In this document: in pieces, positions 1 to 7,275 of the stretch
How the letters are laid out: each line of letters begins with the position of its first letter
Position numbering within the stretch: position 1 is the first letter of the stretch
Position numbers and translations under genes: made by a program
Origin: CAZPAV01 sp964584755
GTDB lineage: Bacteria; Actinomycetota; Acidimicrobiia; Spongiisociales; UBA5794
NCBI GenBank assembly: GCA_964584755.1
Contig: CAZPAV010000043.1
Location: 1-22,816, forward strand
Direction of reading: 5' to 3'
DNA: 22,816 nt
Notes under the pieces: generated by a model
Told to the model about the DNA's origin: nothing
The model's input: the letters and a program-made list of their open reading frames with translations, nothing else
The model's database searches: none

Positions 1-2007
1 GGCCCGGAGCGTGGCGAACTCGTCCCGCCGATCGAGCGCCGCCACCGCCAGATGCGTCGCCAGGGCGACGAGGCCGACGCCGAGGCTCACCGCGAGGAGG
101 ATTCCGAGGACTCCGGTCAGCTCGGCGATGAACTCGTGGACGCCGTCGCGCAACGTGGCCTTGGCGGCGATGCGGGCGACGCGCCCGTCCGCGGCGAGCC
201 GTCGGAGCGCAGGGTCGCGAGCCCGGACGAGGACGCCGGTGGCGCCGTCGACGCCGAGGAGCCCCGCGGCGTCGCTCGGGGTCGCGACGACGTCCCGGCC
301 GGCCAAGGTCCGCAGGATTCCGGCGACGACGAGCTCGCGTCCCCCGCCGGGTCCGCGCAGGGAGATGCGGTCCCCGACGCCCGCGTCGAGGGTGGAGGCG
401 AGTTGTCCGGCGATGGCCACCTCTCCGGGGCCGGGGACGGAACCGCTGACGAGGTGGAGGGGTCGCAGGTCCGCCGTGTCCGTCGAGTAGGCGACGAGAC
501 GTGCCGCCTCGTCGCCGGGCTCCGCGATGCGGACCGGGCCGGAGAGGAACGGCTCCGCCTCCTCGGCACCGGCCGTCGTGACGAGCTGCAGCGCCTCCGT
601 GACGGGGAGGGGCGACGTGAGCGTCACCTGGTGCGACCAGCGCTGACCGGCGAAGGTCGTGTCGATCGTGGTCGCCGCCGAGTCGACGAGGATGGCCAGT
701 GCCACGGCGAGCCCGACCGCGAGGCCGAGGCCGGCGATGGTGACGGCGGTGGCCACCGGTCGCAGGAGGAGGCCGCGCAGCGCGTAGGCGCGTTCGGGGC
801 GCAGGCGGTCGCCGAGGTGCAGCGACCAGGCGGGAGGCGTGGAGGCCTCGGTCCCGGGGCCGTGCATGGCCGCGGCGGGCCGGAGCCGTGCCAGCCGCGT
901 CGCGGGGATGGCGGCTCCCACGAGGGTCGCGCCGAGGCCCAACGCGACCGCGCCGAGGAGAGGTGCCGGTGCCGCGGCCGTGGACACGTGAGGGAAGCCC
1001 ACCGCGGCGGCGTACTCCTCGGCGACGAGACGTCCCACGACCCGGGTGCCGGCCATGCCGAGGAGCGCCCCGGCCGTGCCGAGGACGAGTGCCGGGCGCA
1101 GCACCGTTCCCACCACGGTGGCGGTGGAGTGACCCAGGGCGAGCAGGGCGCCGAGTTCCCGGCGCTGGGTGGCGACGAGGCGGCGGAGCTCGAGGAGGAT
1201 GAGTGCGACGGCGACGAGCGCGAACACGGTGCCGAGGACCGGGACCATGACCGCGAAACTCTGGACGTCCGCCTCGACGAAGCGTCGCCCGTACTGCTCC
1301 TCGGCGGGTACCGCCGCGGCGACGGGGAGGGTCGACGCCGCGGCGAGGACGTCGCCACGGGTCGCTCCCGGCGCCGGGGTGAGCAGGACGTCGTCGACGA
1401 CGGGCCCCACGCCGAGCGCGGCCTGCAGTCCGTCGAGCGGCACGTACACGATGGCGAGGGATCCCCGCTGCGGGAGGAGGTAGGCCGGATCGGCCGTGGC
1501 GAGCAGCGCATCGGGCGTCCTCCCCGTTCCGACGACCCGAAACCGCAGCCGACGGCCTGCGACCGTCAGCGCGATCGCATCTCCCGGTTCGAGCCCGAGG
1601 GTGGCGGCCGTGTCGGGGTCGAGGACGGCTCCGGTGGGGGCCTCCGCGGAGAGGGGAGATCCGGAGGAGAGCGCCAGGCGGTCGAGGGTCGCATCGGGCG
1701 CCATGCCGACGACGTGGGCCGGCAGGCCGGCGTCGGAGACGGTGCCGTCGAGGAGGAGCCTCCCCTCCCGCAGCCCGACGGCCGGGGCGGCGGGCAGGGT
1801 GCTTTCGGGCACCGGTGCGGTGAGGATCAGCTCGAGGTCGGCGAGTGCGTACTCCTGGTAGAACGCGTCCCTCGTGGCGCGAACGTCGGCCAGTCCCATC
1901 CAGATGCCCGCCGCGGCGCCGGCCCCGGCCCCGATGACGAGGACGACGAGCACTGCCCGGATACCCAGGGCGCGGAGATCCCGGATGGCCTTGCGCCAGA
2001 AGATCAG
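1..2007 (-). CDS. FtsX/MacB-type ABC transporter permease (3' end cut by window edge)
   Basis: The frame stays open for 669 codons from base 2007 to the window edge, so the C-terminus is missing. It is a membrane permease of the FtsX/MacB/LolCE type, which works with the ATPase encoded just upstream. A hydrophobic segment lies at about residues 18-38. An extracytoplasmic domain follows, then a three-helix FtsX block at about 249-345 containing the typical RRELGALLALG sequence. A second half begins with a helix at about 415-438, then a second extracytoplasmic domain, and a helix at about 630-652 where the window stops. This two-module layout suggests a full protein near 800 residues. No ATG or GTG sits near the N-terminus. 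The best start is a CTG that overlaps the ATPase stop (CTGA), preceded by a G-rich run that could serve as a ribosome site; the protein then begins LIFWRKAIRDL. The substrate is unknown: lipid, lipoprotein or drug export are all possible. Confidence 0.88.
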   Translation of the reverse strand, partial: MIFWRKAIRDLRALGIRAVLVVLVIGAGAGAAAGIWMGLADVRATRDAFYQEYALADLELILTAPVPESTLPAAPAVGLREGRLLLDGTVSDAGLPAHVVGMAPDATLDRLALSSGSPLSAEAPTGAVLDPDTAATLGLEPGDAIALTVAGRRLRFRVVGTGRTPDALLATADPAYLLPQRGSLAIVYVPLDGLQAALGVGPVVDDVLLTPAPGATRGDVLAAASTLPVAAAVPAEEQYGRRFVEADVQSFAVMVPVLGTVFALVAVALILLELRRLVATQRRELGALLALGHSTATVVGTVLRPALVLGTAGALLGMAGTRVVGRLVAEEYAAAVGFPHVSTAAAPAPLLGAVALGLGATLVGAAIPATRLARLRPAAAMHGPGTEASTPPAWSLHLGDRLRPERAYALRGLLLRPVATAVTIAGLGLAVGLAVALAILVDSAATTIDTTFAGQRWSHQVTLTSPLPVTEALQLVTTAGAEEAEPFLSGPVRIAEPGDEAARLVAYSTDTADLRPLHLVSGSVPGPGEVAIAGQLASTLDAGVGDRISLRGPGGGRELVVAGILRTLAGRDVVATPSDAAGLLGVDGATGVLVRARDPALRRLAADGRVARIAAKATLRDGVHEFIAELTGVLGILLAVSLGVGLVALATHLAVAALDRRDEFATLRA

Positions 2008-2702
2008 GACGGACCCCCCGTCACGATGCGGCCGTCGACGATGCGGAGCACGCGATGGGCGATCGCGGCCACCGTGGCGTCGTGGGTGGCGAGGACGAAG
2101 GTGGTGCCCAGGTTCGTGTTCAGCTCGGCGATGAGCTCGAGCACCTCGCCACCGGACCGACTGTCGAGGTTCCCGGTGGGTTCGTCGGCGAGGACGAGTC
2201 GGGGCTCCTTGGCGAGGGCGCGGGCGATGGCGACACGCTGCTGCTCGCCGCCCGAGAGCTGGGCGGGCAGCCGCTGCTCCTTCCCGGCGAGGCCCACCCG
2301 CGCGAGGAGGGTCCGGGCCCGCCGGCGCGCCTCGGAGACGGTGAGGCTCGCGACCGTCGCTCCGACGACGACGTTCTCCGCGGCGGTGAGGGTCGGCAGC
2401 AGGTTGTAGAACTGGAAGACGAAGCCGATGCACGCGGCGCGGAAGGCGGTGAGCTCGCGCCGGGAGGCGTGGGCGAGGTCGCGGTCGCAGACTCGTACGG
2501 TCCCGGCGTCGACGCCGTCGAGTCCTCCGAGGACGTTGAGGAGCGTCGTCTTCCCCGACCCCGAGGCACCGAGGACCGCGAGGATCTCCCCGGGGGCCAC
2601 CGCGAGGTCCACTCCCCGGAGCACCGGCGTACGGGTGCCGCCGTCGCCGTAGGTCTTCTCGACGCCGGCGAGGATCGCGAGCGGTGAGGTGGGGCCGCTC
2701 AT
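2004..2702 (-). CDS. ABC transporter ATP-binding protein, LolD/MacB family
   Basis: This is a 232-residue cytoplasmic ATPase that should power the FtsX-type permease encoded downstream. Walker A is GASGSGKT (residues 45-52), the Q-loop Gln is at 97, the signature LSGGEQQR is at 149-156, Walker B ends in LADEP at 171-175 followed by TGNLD, and the switch His is at 207. TGNLD after Walker B and the FQFYNLLPTLTAAEN stretch are typical of the LolD/MacB/FtsE group. The ATG overlaps the stop of the TetR gene by four bases (ATGA) and its own stop overlaps the permease start, so the three genes look translationally coupled. No periplasmic adaptor (MacA-like) gene is present, so this is more likely a two-component exporter than a tripartite pump. 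Confidence 0.95.
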   Translation of the reverse strand: MSGPTSPLAILAGVEKTYGDGGTRTPVLRGVDLAVAPGEILAVLGASGSGKTTLLNVLGGLDGVDAGTVRVCDRDLAHASRRELTAFRAACIGFVFQFYNLLPTLTAAENVVVGATVASLTVSEARRRARTLLARVGLAGKEQRLPAQLSGGEQQRVAIARALAKEPRLVLADEPTGNLDSRSGGEVLELIAELNTNLGTTFVLATHDATVAAIAHRVLRIVDGRIVTGGPS

Positions 2703-3298
2703 CGACGCGCTCCGTCGAGGAACGCGGTGACGACGAGATCGGGGATCTCCTCGAGGGTCGGCCAGACACCCCCCGAGGCGAAGTGACGCGCCAGGGAGAG
2801 CTGCCCGAGGCCGGCGAAGAGGAGGACGAGCTGGGGGAGGGGCCGGTCGGTGCGCAGCTCCCCGGCGGCGACGCCGTCGACGAGGACGCGCTCGACGGCC
2901 TCGAGGTACGGGGCGGCGGCGCGCAGCACGAGGTCCCCGGTGGAGGAGGGGGCGGGGTCGAGGGAGGCGCGTACGAGGACGACGGCGAACGCCGGGTGCT
3001 CCGCGGCCCAGGCCACGTCGGCGGCGATGAGGGCCCGCAGGCGATCACGGGTCGTGCCCGCCTCGGAGGCGGGCGCCGCCGCCGAGGCGGTCATCCGGCA
3101 GGCCTCCTCGACGACCGCCGCGAAGAGCGCCTCCTTGGAGGGGAAGTGGTTGTAGACGGTTCCCTTCGCGTAGCCGGCGGCGGTCGAGATGGCGTTGATG
3201 TTCGCTCCGTCGAGCCCGTCACGGGCGAAGTGCTCGGCGGCGACCTCGAGGAGTCGCCGGCGGGTCCGGGATCTCGTCTGGGCGGTGGTGCGTGCCAT
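2699..3298 (-). CDS. TetR-family transcriptional regulator
   Basis: A 199-residue regulator with a classic TetR N-terminal DNA-binding domain. The helix-turn-helix spans about residues 33-52 and ends GYAKGTVYNHFPSKEALF. The C-terminal two thirds is the variable all-helical ligand and dimer domain. It heads the operon with the ABC ATPase and FtsX-type permease, so by analogy with other TetR-exporter pairs it probably represses the transporter until a ligand binds. The inverted repeat at 3302-3327 begins three bases in front of its start codon and is the obvious candidate operator. No convincing Shine-Dalgarno precedes the ATG, so translation may be weak or from a very short leader. The ligand cannot be guessed from the sequence. 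Confidence 0.94.
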   Translation of the reverse strand: MARTTAQTRSRTRRRLLEVAAEHFARDGLDGANINAISTAAGYAKGTVYNHFPSKEALFAAVVEEACRMTASAAAPASEAGTTRDRLRALIAADVAWAAEHPAFAVVLVRASLDPAPSSTGDLVLRAAAPYLEAVERVLVDGVAAGELRTDRPLPQLVLLFAGLGQLSLARHFASGGVWPTLEEIPDLVVTAFLDGARR

Positions 3299-3301
3299 GG
3301 A

Positions 3302-3327
3302 AATATGGGTGACTGCCCACCCATATT
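3302..3327. promoter_or_regulatory. Palindromic operator, probable TetR binding site
   Basis: A perfect inverted repeat with 10-bp arms AATATGGGTG and CACCCATATT and a 6-bp spacer. It lies in the TetR/aldolase intergenic region, directly in front of the TetR start. The right arm contains TAATAT on the minus strand (3328 to 3323), a good -10 box for the TetR operon, with a weak TGGCGA 17 bases further upstream as a possible -35. Binding here would block the TetR-exporter promoter. It is A+T-richer than its surroundings. Assigning it to this TetR is inference from position. Confidence 0.72.
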
Positions 3328-3370
3328 AGTCCATCCGGCAGGACCTCGCCACCGGCATCCCGCCGTCCGC

Positions 3371-3376
3371 GATAAT
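3371..3376 (+). promoter_or_regulatory. Possible -10 box for fbaB
   Basis: GATAAT differs from the TATAAT consensus at one base and lies 33 bases before the fbaB start. No good -35 hexamer is seen at the expected distance. The palindrome at 3302-3327 lies more than 40 bases upstream, so TetR need not control this promoter. Confidence 0.35.
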
Positions 3377-3409
3377 CGAGGGGAGCACCCCCGAGGAGGA
3401 GTAGCAGTC

Positions 3410-4459
3410 ATGGACCTCGCAGCCGTACTCGGAGACGAAGCGGCCTACCTGTTGGAGTACGAGGCGACGGGCATCCCGAAGGAGGACCTCCATCTCCCCG
3501 GGCCGGATTTCGTGGATCGGATCTTCGTCCGCAGCGATCGGAACCCGCAGGTGCTGCGCAACCTCCAGGCGCTCTTCGGACACGGACGTCTCGCCGGGAC
3601 GGGGTACGTGTCGATCCTGCCGGTGGACCAGGGGATCGAGCACTCGGCCGCCGCGTCGTTCGCTCCGAATCCCGCCTACTTCGATCCCGAGAACATCGTC
3701 AGGCTCGCCATGGAGGGCGGCTGCAACGCGGTGGCGACGACGTTCGGCGTGCTCGGCGCGGTGGCGCGCAGCTACGCCCACAAGATCCCCTTCATCGTGA
3801 AGATCAACCACAACGAGCTCCTCACCTACCCGGCTCGCTACGACCAGACCCTGTTCGGCTCGGTGGAGCAGGCCTGGGACCTGGGGGCCGCGGGCGTCGG
3901 CGCGACGATCTACTTCGGGTCGGCCGAGGCTCGCCGGCAGATCGAGGAGGTGAGCGAGGCCTTCCAGCGGGCGCACGAGCTCGGCATGTTCACCGTGCTC
4001 TGGTGCTACCTGAGGAACGCGGCGTTCAAGGTCGACGGGGTCAACTACGAGGCGTCGGCCGACCTCACCGGACAGGCCAACCATCTCGGGGTGACGATCG
4101 AGGCGGACATCGTCAAGCAGAAGCAACCCGAGAGCAACGGCGGCTACGGGGCCGTCGGCTTCGGGAGGACCCATCCTCGCGTGTACGAGGAGCTCACCTC
4201 CGACCATCCGATCGACCTGACCCGGTGGCAGGTCGCCAACAACTACATGGGGCGTGTCGGCCTGATCAACTCGGGCGGCGCCTCGAGCGGCGCCGGCGAT
4301 CTGGCGCAGGCGGTACGCACCGCGGTCATCAACAAGCGGGCCGGCGGCATGGGGCTCATCTCCGGCAGGAAGGCGTTCCAGCGCCCCATGGGGGAGGGGA
4401 TCGAGCTCCTCAACGCCATCCAGGACGTCTACCTCGACGAGGAGGTCACCATCGCGTGA
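3410..4459 (+). CDS. fbaB: Class I fructose-bisphosphate aldolase (FbaB/DhnA type)
   Basis: A 349-residue enzyme expected to cleave or form fructose 1,6-bisphosphate from dihydroxyacetone phosphate and glyceraldehyde 3-phosphate through a Schiff base, in the cytoplasm. From memory, the second half is closely similar to E. coli FbaB: IEADIVKQK (230-238), then NNYMGRVGLINSGGASSG, INKRAGGMGLISGRKAFQ and the ending DVYLDEEVTIA. Lys236 in the ADIVKQK stretch is the likely Schiff-base lysine. The length matches the roughly 350-residue family. A strong GAGGAGGAG ribosome site lies about eight bases before the ATG. The gene is divergent from the TetR gene and apparently monocistronic, since the next gene begins after a gap without a clear promoter and has an unrelated role. 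The enzyme could also use the dihydroxyacetone phosphate made by inositol breakdown nearby, but that link is only inference. Confidence 0.95.
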   Translation: MDLAAVLGDEAAYLLEYEATGIPKEDLHLPGPDFVDRIFVRSDRNPQVLRNLQALFGHGRLAGTGYVSILPVDQGIEHSAAASFAPNPAYFDPENIVRLAMEGGCNAVATTFGVLGAVARSYAHKIPFIVKINHNELLTYPARYDQTLFGSVEQAWDLGAAGVGATIYFGSAEARRQIEEVSEAFQRAHELGMFTVLWCYLRNAAFKVDGVNYEASADLTGQANHLGVTIEADIVKQKQPESNGGYGAVGFGRTHPRVYEELTSDHPIDLTRWQVANNYMGRVGLINSGGASSGAGDLAQAVRTAVINKRAGGMGLISGRKAFQRPMGEGIELLNAIQDVYLDEEVTIA

Positions 4460-4535
4460 TCGGCCGTCGCGCGCGGGGATCAAGGCGGAGGCGCTCCGGG
4501 CCGATAGACCCTTCGTGACCCCATACGCCTCGGAC

Positions 4536-6911
4536 ATGCCGCGCTCCATCCAGGAGAAGGAGTTCTCCACCTCCCGCAAGGGCTACGACAAGCGGGAGGT
4601 GCGCGAGTTCCTTCGCGAGATCGAGGCGAACTTCCGAGAGCTGGAACGTTGGGTCCAGGAGGCGAAGTCCCGACTCCAGCAGGCCGAGTACGAGGCCCAG
4701 AAGGCCCGGGCCCTCGAGAACCAATCGATCGACACCGCCATGATCGCCGTCTTCGAGGCGAAGGATCGGGTCCTCGAGCGTGCCCGCCGGCGTGCCGCGG
4801 AGATCGAGGCCGAGGCGCAGCGGCACGCCGAGGCGCTCCGCGCCGAGGCGGAACGGCATCTCGAGGCCGCCCGAGCCCAGGCGGAGACCGCGGGCGAGCC
4901 GTCGGCCGGCGACGAGCCGACCGCGGCGCACGGCGAGCTCGTCGCCGCTCGGGAGGAGGTGCGGCGGGCGCGAGCCGAGGCCGAGACGGCACGGCGGGAG
5001 GCCGCGACCCGGCGCGCCGCGGCCGAGCGCGAGGCCGCCGTCCTCGTCGCCGACGCGGAGGCGCGGGTCCAGTCGGTCCTCCTGGAGCTCGAGGATCGGA
5101 TCGCCCAGCGCCGTACGGAGGCCCAGGAGGAGCTGGGCGCGATGCGCGAGGAGGCCGAGGCGAACCTCGTCGCGGCGCGAGCGGAAGCCCGGCGGCTGCG
5201 ACGTGAGGCGGAGGAGGAGGCCGATCGGCTCCGGCGACAGGCCCAGGAGGACGCGGAGCTGCTGCGGGGAGAGGCCGAGCGACACATCGCCGCGATCCGT
5301 GCCGACCTCGACGCCCGGAGCACCGCCCTCGACGCGCGCGCCGAGGAGCTGGAGCGACGGGAGCTCGCCGTCGTCACCGCCGAGGAGCGGACCGGGGTCA
5401 TCGTGGAGGAGGCGCGCCAGGAGGCCGAGCGCCTTCGGGCCGAGGCGGAGCGGCTCCGGAGGGAGGCCGAGGAGCGGGCGCTCGCGGCTCGACGGAGCAC
5501 CGAGGAGGCGGAGGCACGATCCCGGGAGGTGCTCGAGGAGGCCGAGCGCGTCGCCCAGGCCGCACGGGAGGAGGCCGCGGCACTTCGGGCCCGGGCCGAG
5601 GCGCAGGCCGAGGAGATCGTCCAGGACGCTCGCCGGGTCCACGGCGAGGCCGAGTCGGCACTCCGGATCGCCGAGGAGGAGGCGGAGCGCCGACGCGCCG
5701 CCGCCGAGCGCACGGTGCGGGAGGCGGAGGAACGGGCCGCCCGGCTCACGGCGGAGGCCGAGCAGGCCCGGGCTCGGGCGGAGGAGGAGCTTCGGCGGGA
5801 ACGCCGTCGTGTCGAGGAGGATCGCGTCGCGGCGCGTGAAGAGACGGAGGCCGCTCGTCGCGAGCGCGATCGGATGACGCGGGAGCTCGAGGAGCGAGGT
5901 GCGGCCGTCGCCGCGGCGGAGGAGCGACTGGCCGCGACGAGGAAGGGGATCCCCGCCGAGGTGGCCGCGGCCCGCGAGGAGGCGATGGCCATCCGAGAGG
6001 AGGCCGCGGCGGCGACGGCGATGGCGGCGGAGGAACGGGCACGGGCACGTGGCGAGGCCGCGGCGATCCTCGCCGGGGCCCGTGACGCCGCGGAGGAGCT
6101 CGTCGCCGCCGCCCGCGAGGAGCTCGCTCGACTGGAGGGGGAGATCGAGGCGAGGCGCGGCGAGCGGGAGGCGGTTCTCGCCGCCGGACACGCCGCGGCG
6201 TTGGCCGCCGCCGAGGAGGAGACCCGAGCTCGGGTGACCGAGATCGTGGCTGCCGCCCAGGAGGACGCGCGGCGCATCCGGGGCGAGGCGGAGGGTCTGC
6301 GGCGGGCGACCGAGGAGATGCTTGCTCGGGCTCGGGAACAGAGTCGGGCCCTCGCCGACGCCGAGGCGAGGGCGTTCGCCATCGTCGAGCGGGCCCAGCA
6401 GGAGGCCGCCGGGTTGCGGGCCGCCGCCGAGGGGGAGGCGGCGGCGGCGCAGGCGCGTCTCGCCGAGGCCCGGGCCGAGCTCGATCGGCTCGAGGAGGAG
6501 CGACGGGTGGCGGAGGCCGAGCTCGCGGGAGCGAAGGTGGCTCGCGAGTCCGTCGCTGCCGGCATCCGGCGGCCGGCCTCGGGGGAGGGGACGGACGTGC
6601 CGGCCGAGGGAACGGAGGAGGCCGCGGCGGATACTTCCGAGGAGGTCGTCGTCGAGGTGGTCGGCGTCGACGCCGAGGTGCCCTCCCCTGCTCCTCGGGA
6701 GGAGCAGGACGCCGAGGCGAGCGGGCTCCGGCGCCGTCGGGCCCGAGCGGAGGAGGAGGAGGAGGAGGTCGACGAACCGCCGCCGGTGAGCCGAAGCCGC
6801 TACGCGCGGCAGTCGGCGAAGCTCCCCCACATCGGTGATGACGCCAGCGCGGTGCTCGGATCCCTCGAGGGTCTGCGCCGCCGGCTCACCCAGAAGCCGC
6901 GGGACGAGTGA
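4536..6911 (+). CDS. Large coiled-coil protein with DivIVA-like N-terminal domain
   Basis: A 791-residue protein of unknown exact role. The first 40 residues match the DivIVA N-terminal domain pattern: SIQEKEFSTSRKGYDKREV, then REFLREIEANF, with the conserved GYD and a following leucine/phenylalanine-rich helix. From about residue 45 to 670 it is almost uninterrupted Ala/Glu/Arg-rich coiled coil. A Pro/Glu-rich acidic linker (about 675-750, including six Glu in a row) and a short basic, conserved-looking tail containing KLPHIGDD follow. DivIVA proteins bind curved membrane and organise polar growth or division in Actinobacteria, and long coiled-coil relatives such as Streptomyces Scy act as scaffolds; a cytoskeletal role is inferred from that. 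I chose ATG 4536 because the DivIVA-like sequence begins there. An in-frame GTG at 4515 would add seven residues. Neither start has a good ribosome site. The 3' end overlaps the convergent ACT-domain gene by 26 bases. Confidence 0.85.
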   Translation: MPRSIQEKEFSTSRKGYDKREVREFLREIEANFRELERWVQEAKSRLQQAEYEAQKARALENQSIDTAMIAVFEAKDRVLERARRRAAEIEAEAQRHAEALRAEAERHLEAARAQAETAGEPSAGDEPTAAHGELVAAREEVRRARAEAETARREAATRRAAAEREAAVLVADAEARVQSVLLELEDRIAQRRTEAQEELGAMREEAEANLVAARAEARRLRREAEEEADRLRRQAQEDAELLRGEAERHIAAIRADLDARSTALDARAEELERRELAVVTAEERTGVIVEEARQEAERLRAEAERLRREAEERALAARRSTEEAEARSREVLEEAERVAQAAREEAAALRARAEAQAEEIVQDARRVHGEAESALRIAEEEAERRRAAAERTVREAEERAARLTAEAEQARARAEEELRRERRRVEEDRVAAREETEAARRERDRMTRELEERGAAVAAAEERLAATRKGIPAEVAAAREEAMAIREEAAAATAMAAEERARARGEAAAILAGARDAAEELVAAAREELARLEGEIEARRGEREAVLAAGHAAALAAAEEETRARVTEIVAAAQEDARRIRGEAEGLRRATEEMLARAREQSRALADAEARAFAIVERAQQEAAGLRAAAEGEAAAAQARLAEARAELDRLEEERRVAEAELAGAKVARESVAAGIRRPASGEGTDVPAEGTEEAAADTSEEVVVEVVGVDAEVPSPAPREEQDAEASGLRRRRARAEEEEEEVDEPPPVSRSRYARQSAKLPHIGDDASAVLGSLEGLRRRLTQKPRDE
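6750..6767 (+). repeat. In-frame (GAG)6 microsatellite in the coiled-coil gene
   Basis: Six perfect GAG codons in a row encode six glutamates in the acidic linker of the DivIVA-like protein. Slippage here would change the linker length without breaking the frame. Confidence 0.9.
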
Positions 6912-7275
6912 GCGCGGCCGCGGCGGCGGCGAGGTCGTCGGCGCCGATGACGACGCGGTTCCCGGTCGCCATGTAGAGGATGTAGATGCGGACCCCGGCG
7001 TCGGAGATCCTCCGGGCGAGGCTGCCCAGGGCACCGGGCTGCGGCTGGATCTCGGAGATGAGGACGGGACGTCGGTCCAGGGGGAGGTAGCCGGCCTTCC
7101 GGAGCGCCCGATGTGCTCGATCCGCGTCCTCGTCGGTCACCACGGCGTGAACGATCCTCCCCTCGAGACGAGGGAACGTGCAAGCGGCCTCCATGGTGAT
7201 GCCGGCGTCGCCGAGAACGCTCCAGAGGTCGGCGGGGTCGTGGTCCGATCCGAGCACGAAGGTGAGATCCTGCAT
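6886..7275 (-). CDS. Small tandem ACT-domain protein
   Basis: A 129-residue protein with two ACT-like halves. Residues 1-67 start MQDLTFVLGSDHDPADLWSVL and end in the VVTDEDADRAHRALRKAGY helix-strand pattern. Residues 71-122 contain VLISEIQPQPGALGSLARRISDAGV, in which the Pro-Gly-Ala-Leu turn and following helix are the ACT hallmark. ACT domains bind amino acids or other small ligands. No catalytic domain is attached, so this is probably a stand-alone ligand-binding or regulatory protein. Its ATG shares one base with the iolB stop (TGATG), so it is translated as the last gene of the iol operon. Its 3' end overlaps the convergent coiled-coil gene by 26 bases. Its role in inositol metabolism is unknown. 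Confidence 0.82.
   Translation of the reverse strand: MQDLTFVLGSDHDPADLWSVLGDAGITMEAACTFPRLEGRIVHAVVTDEDADRAHRALRKAGYLPLDRRPVLISEIQPQPGALGSLARRISDAGVRIYILYMATGNRVVIGADDLAAAAAALTRPAASG

Noticed and set aside
52..2409. A 785-codon open frame on the plus strand
   Set aside because: It is antisense to the FtsX-type permease and ABC ATPase, is Gly/Arg/Glu-rich without any domain, and is a by-product of the high G+C content.
3326..4579. A 417-codon minus-strand open frame over the aldolase
   Set aside because: The plus strand encodes a clear FbaB homologue with a strong ribosome site; the antisense frame shows no family features.
4780..6540. Regularly recurring GCCGAGGAG-like words suggesting a CRISPR or tandem-repeat array
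   Set aside because: Spacing is irregular, units are short, and the pattern follows Ala-Glu codons of a coiled coil.
6688..6707. A 20-base inverted repeat (CTGCTCC...GGAGCAG) inside the coiled-coil gene
   Set aside because: It lies in the middle of an open frame in a Glu/Pro-rich linker with biased codons and has no following T-run; probably coincidental.
4446..7034. An 862-codon open frame on the minus strand, Leu/Gly/Arg-rich with repeat-like texture
   Set aside because: It is the reverse reading of the repetitive Ala/Glu/Arg coiled-coil gene; the sense frame has a DivIVA-like start and heptad pattern.
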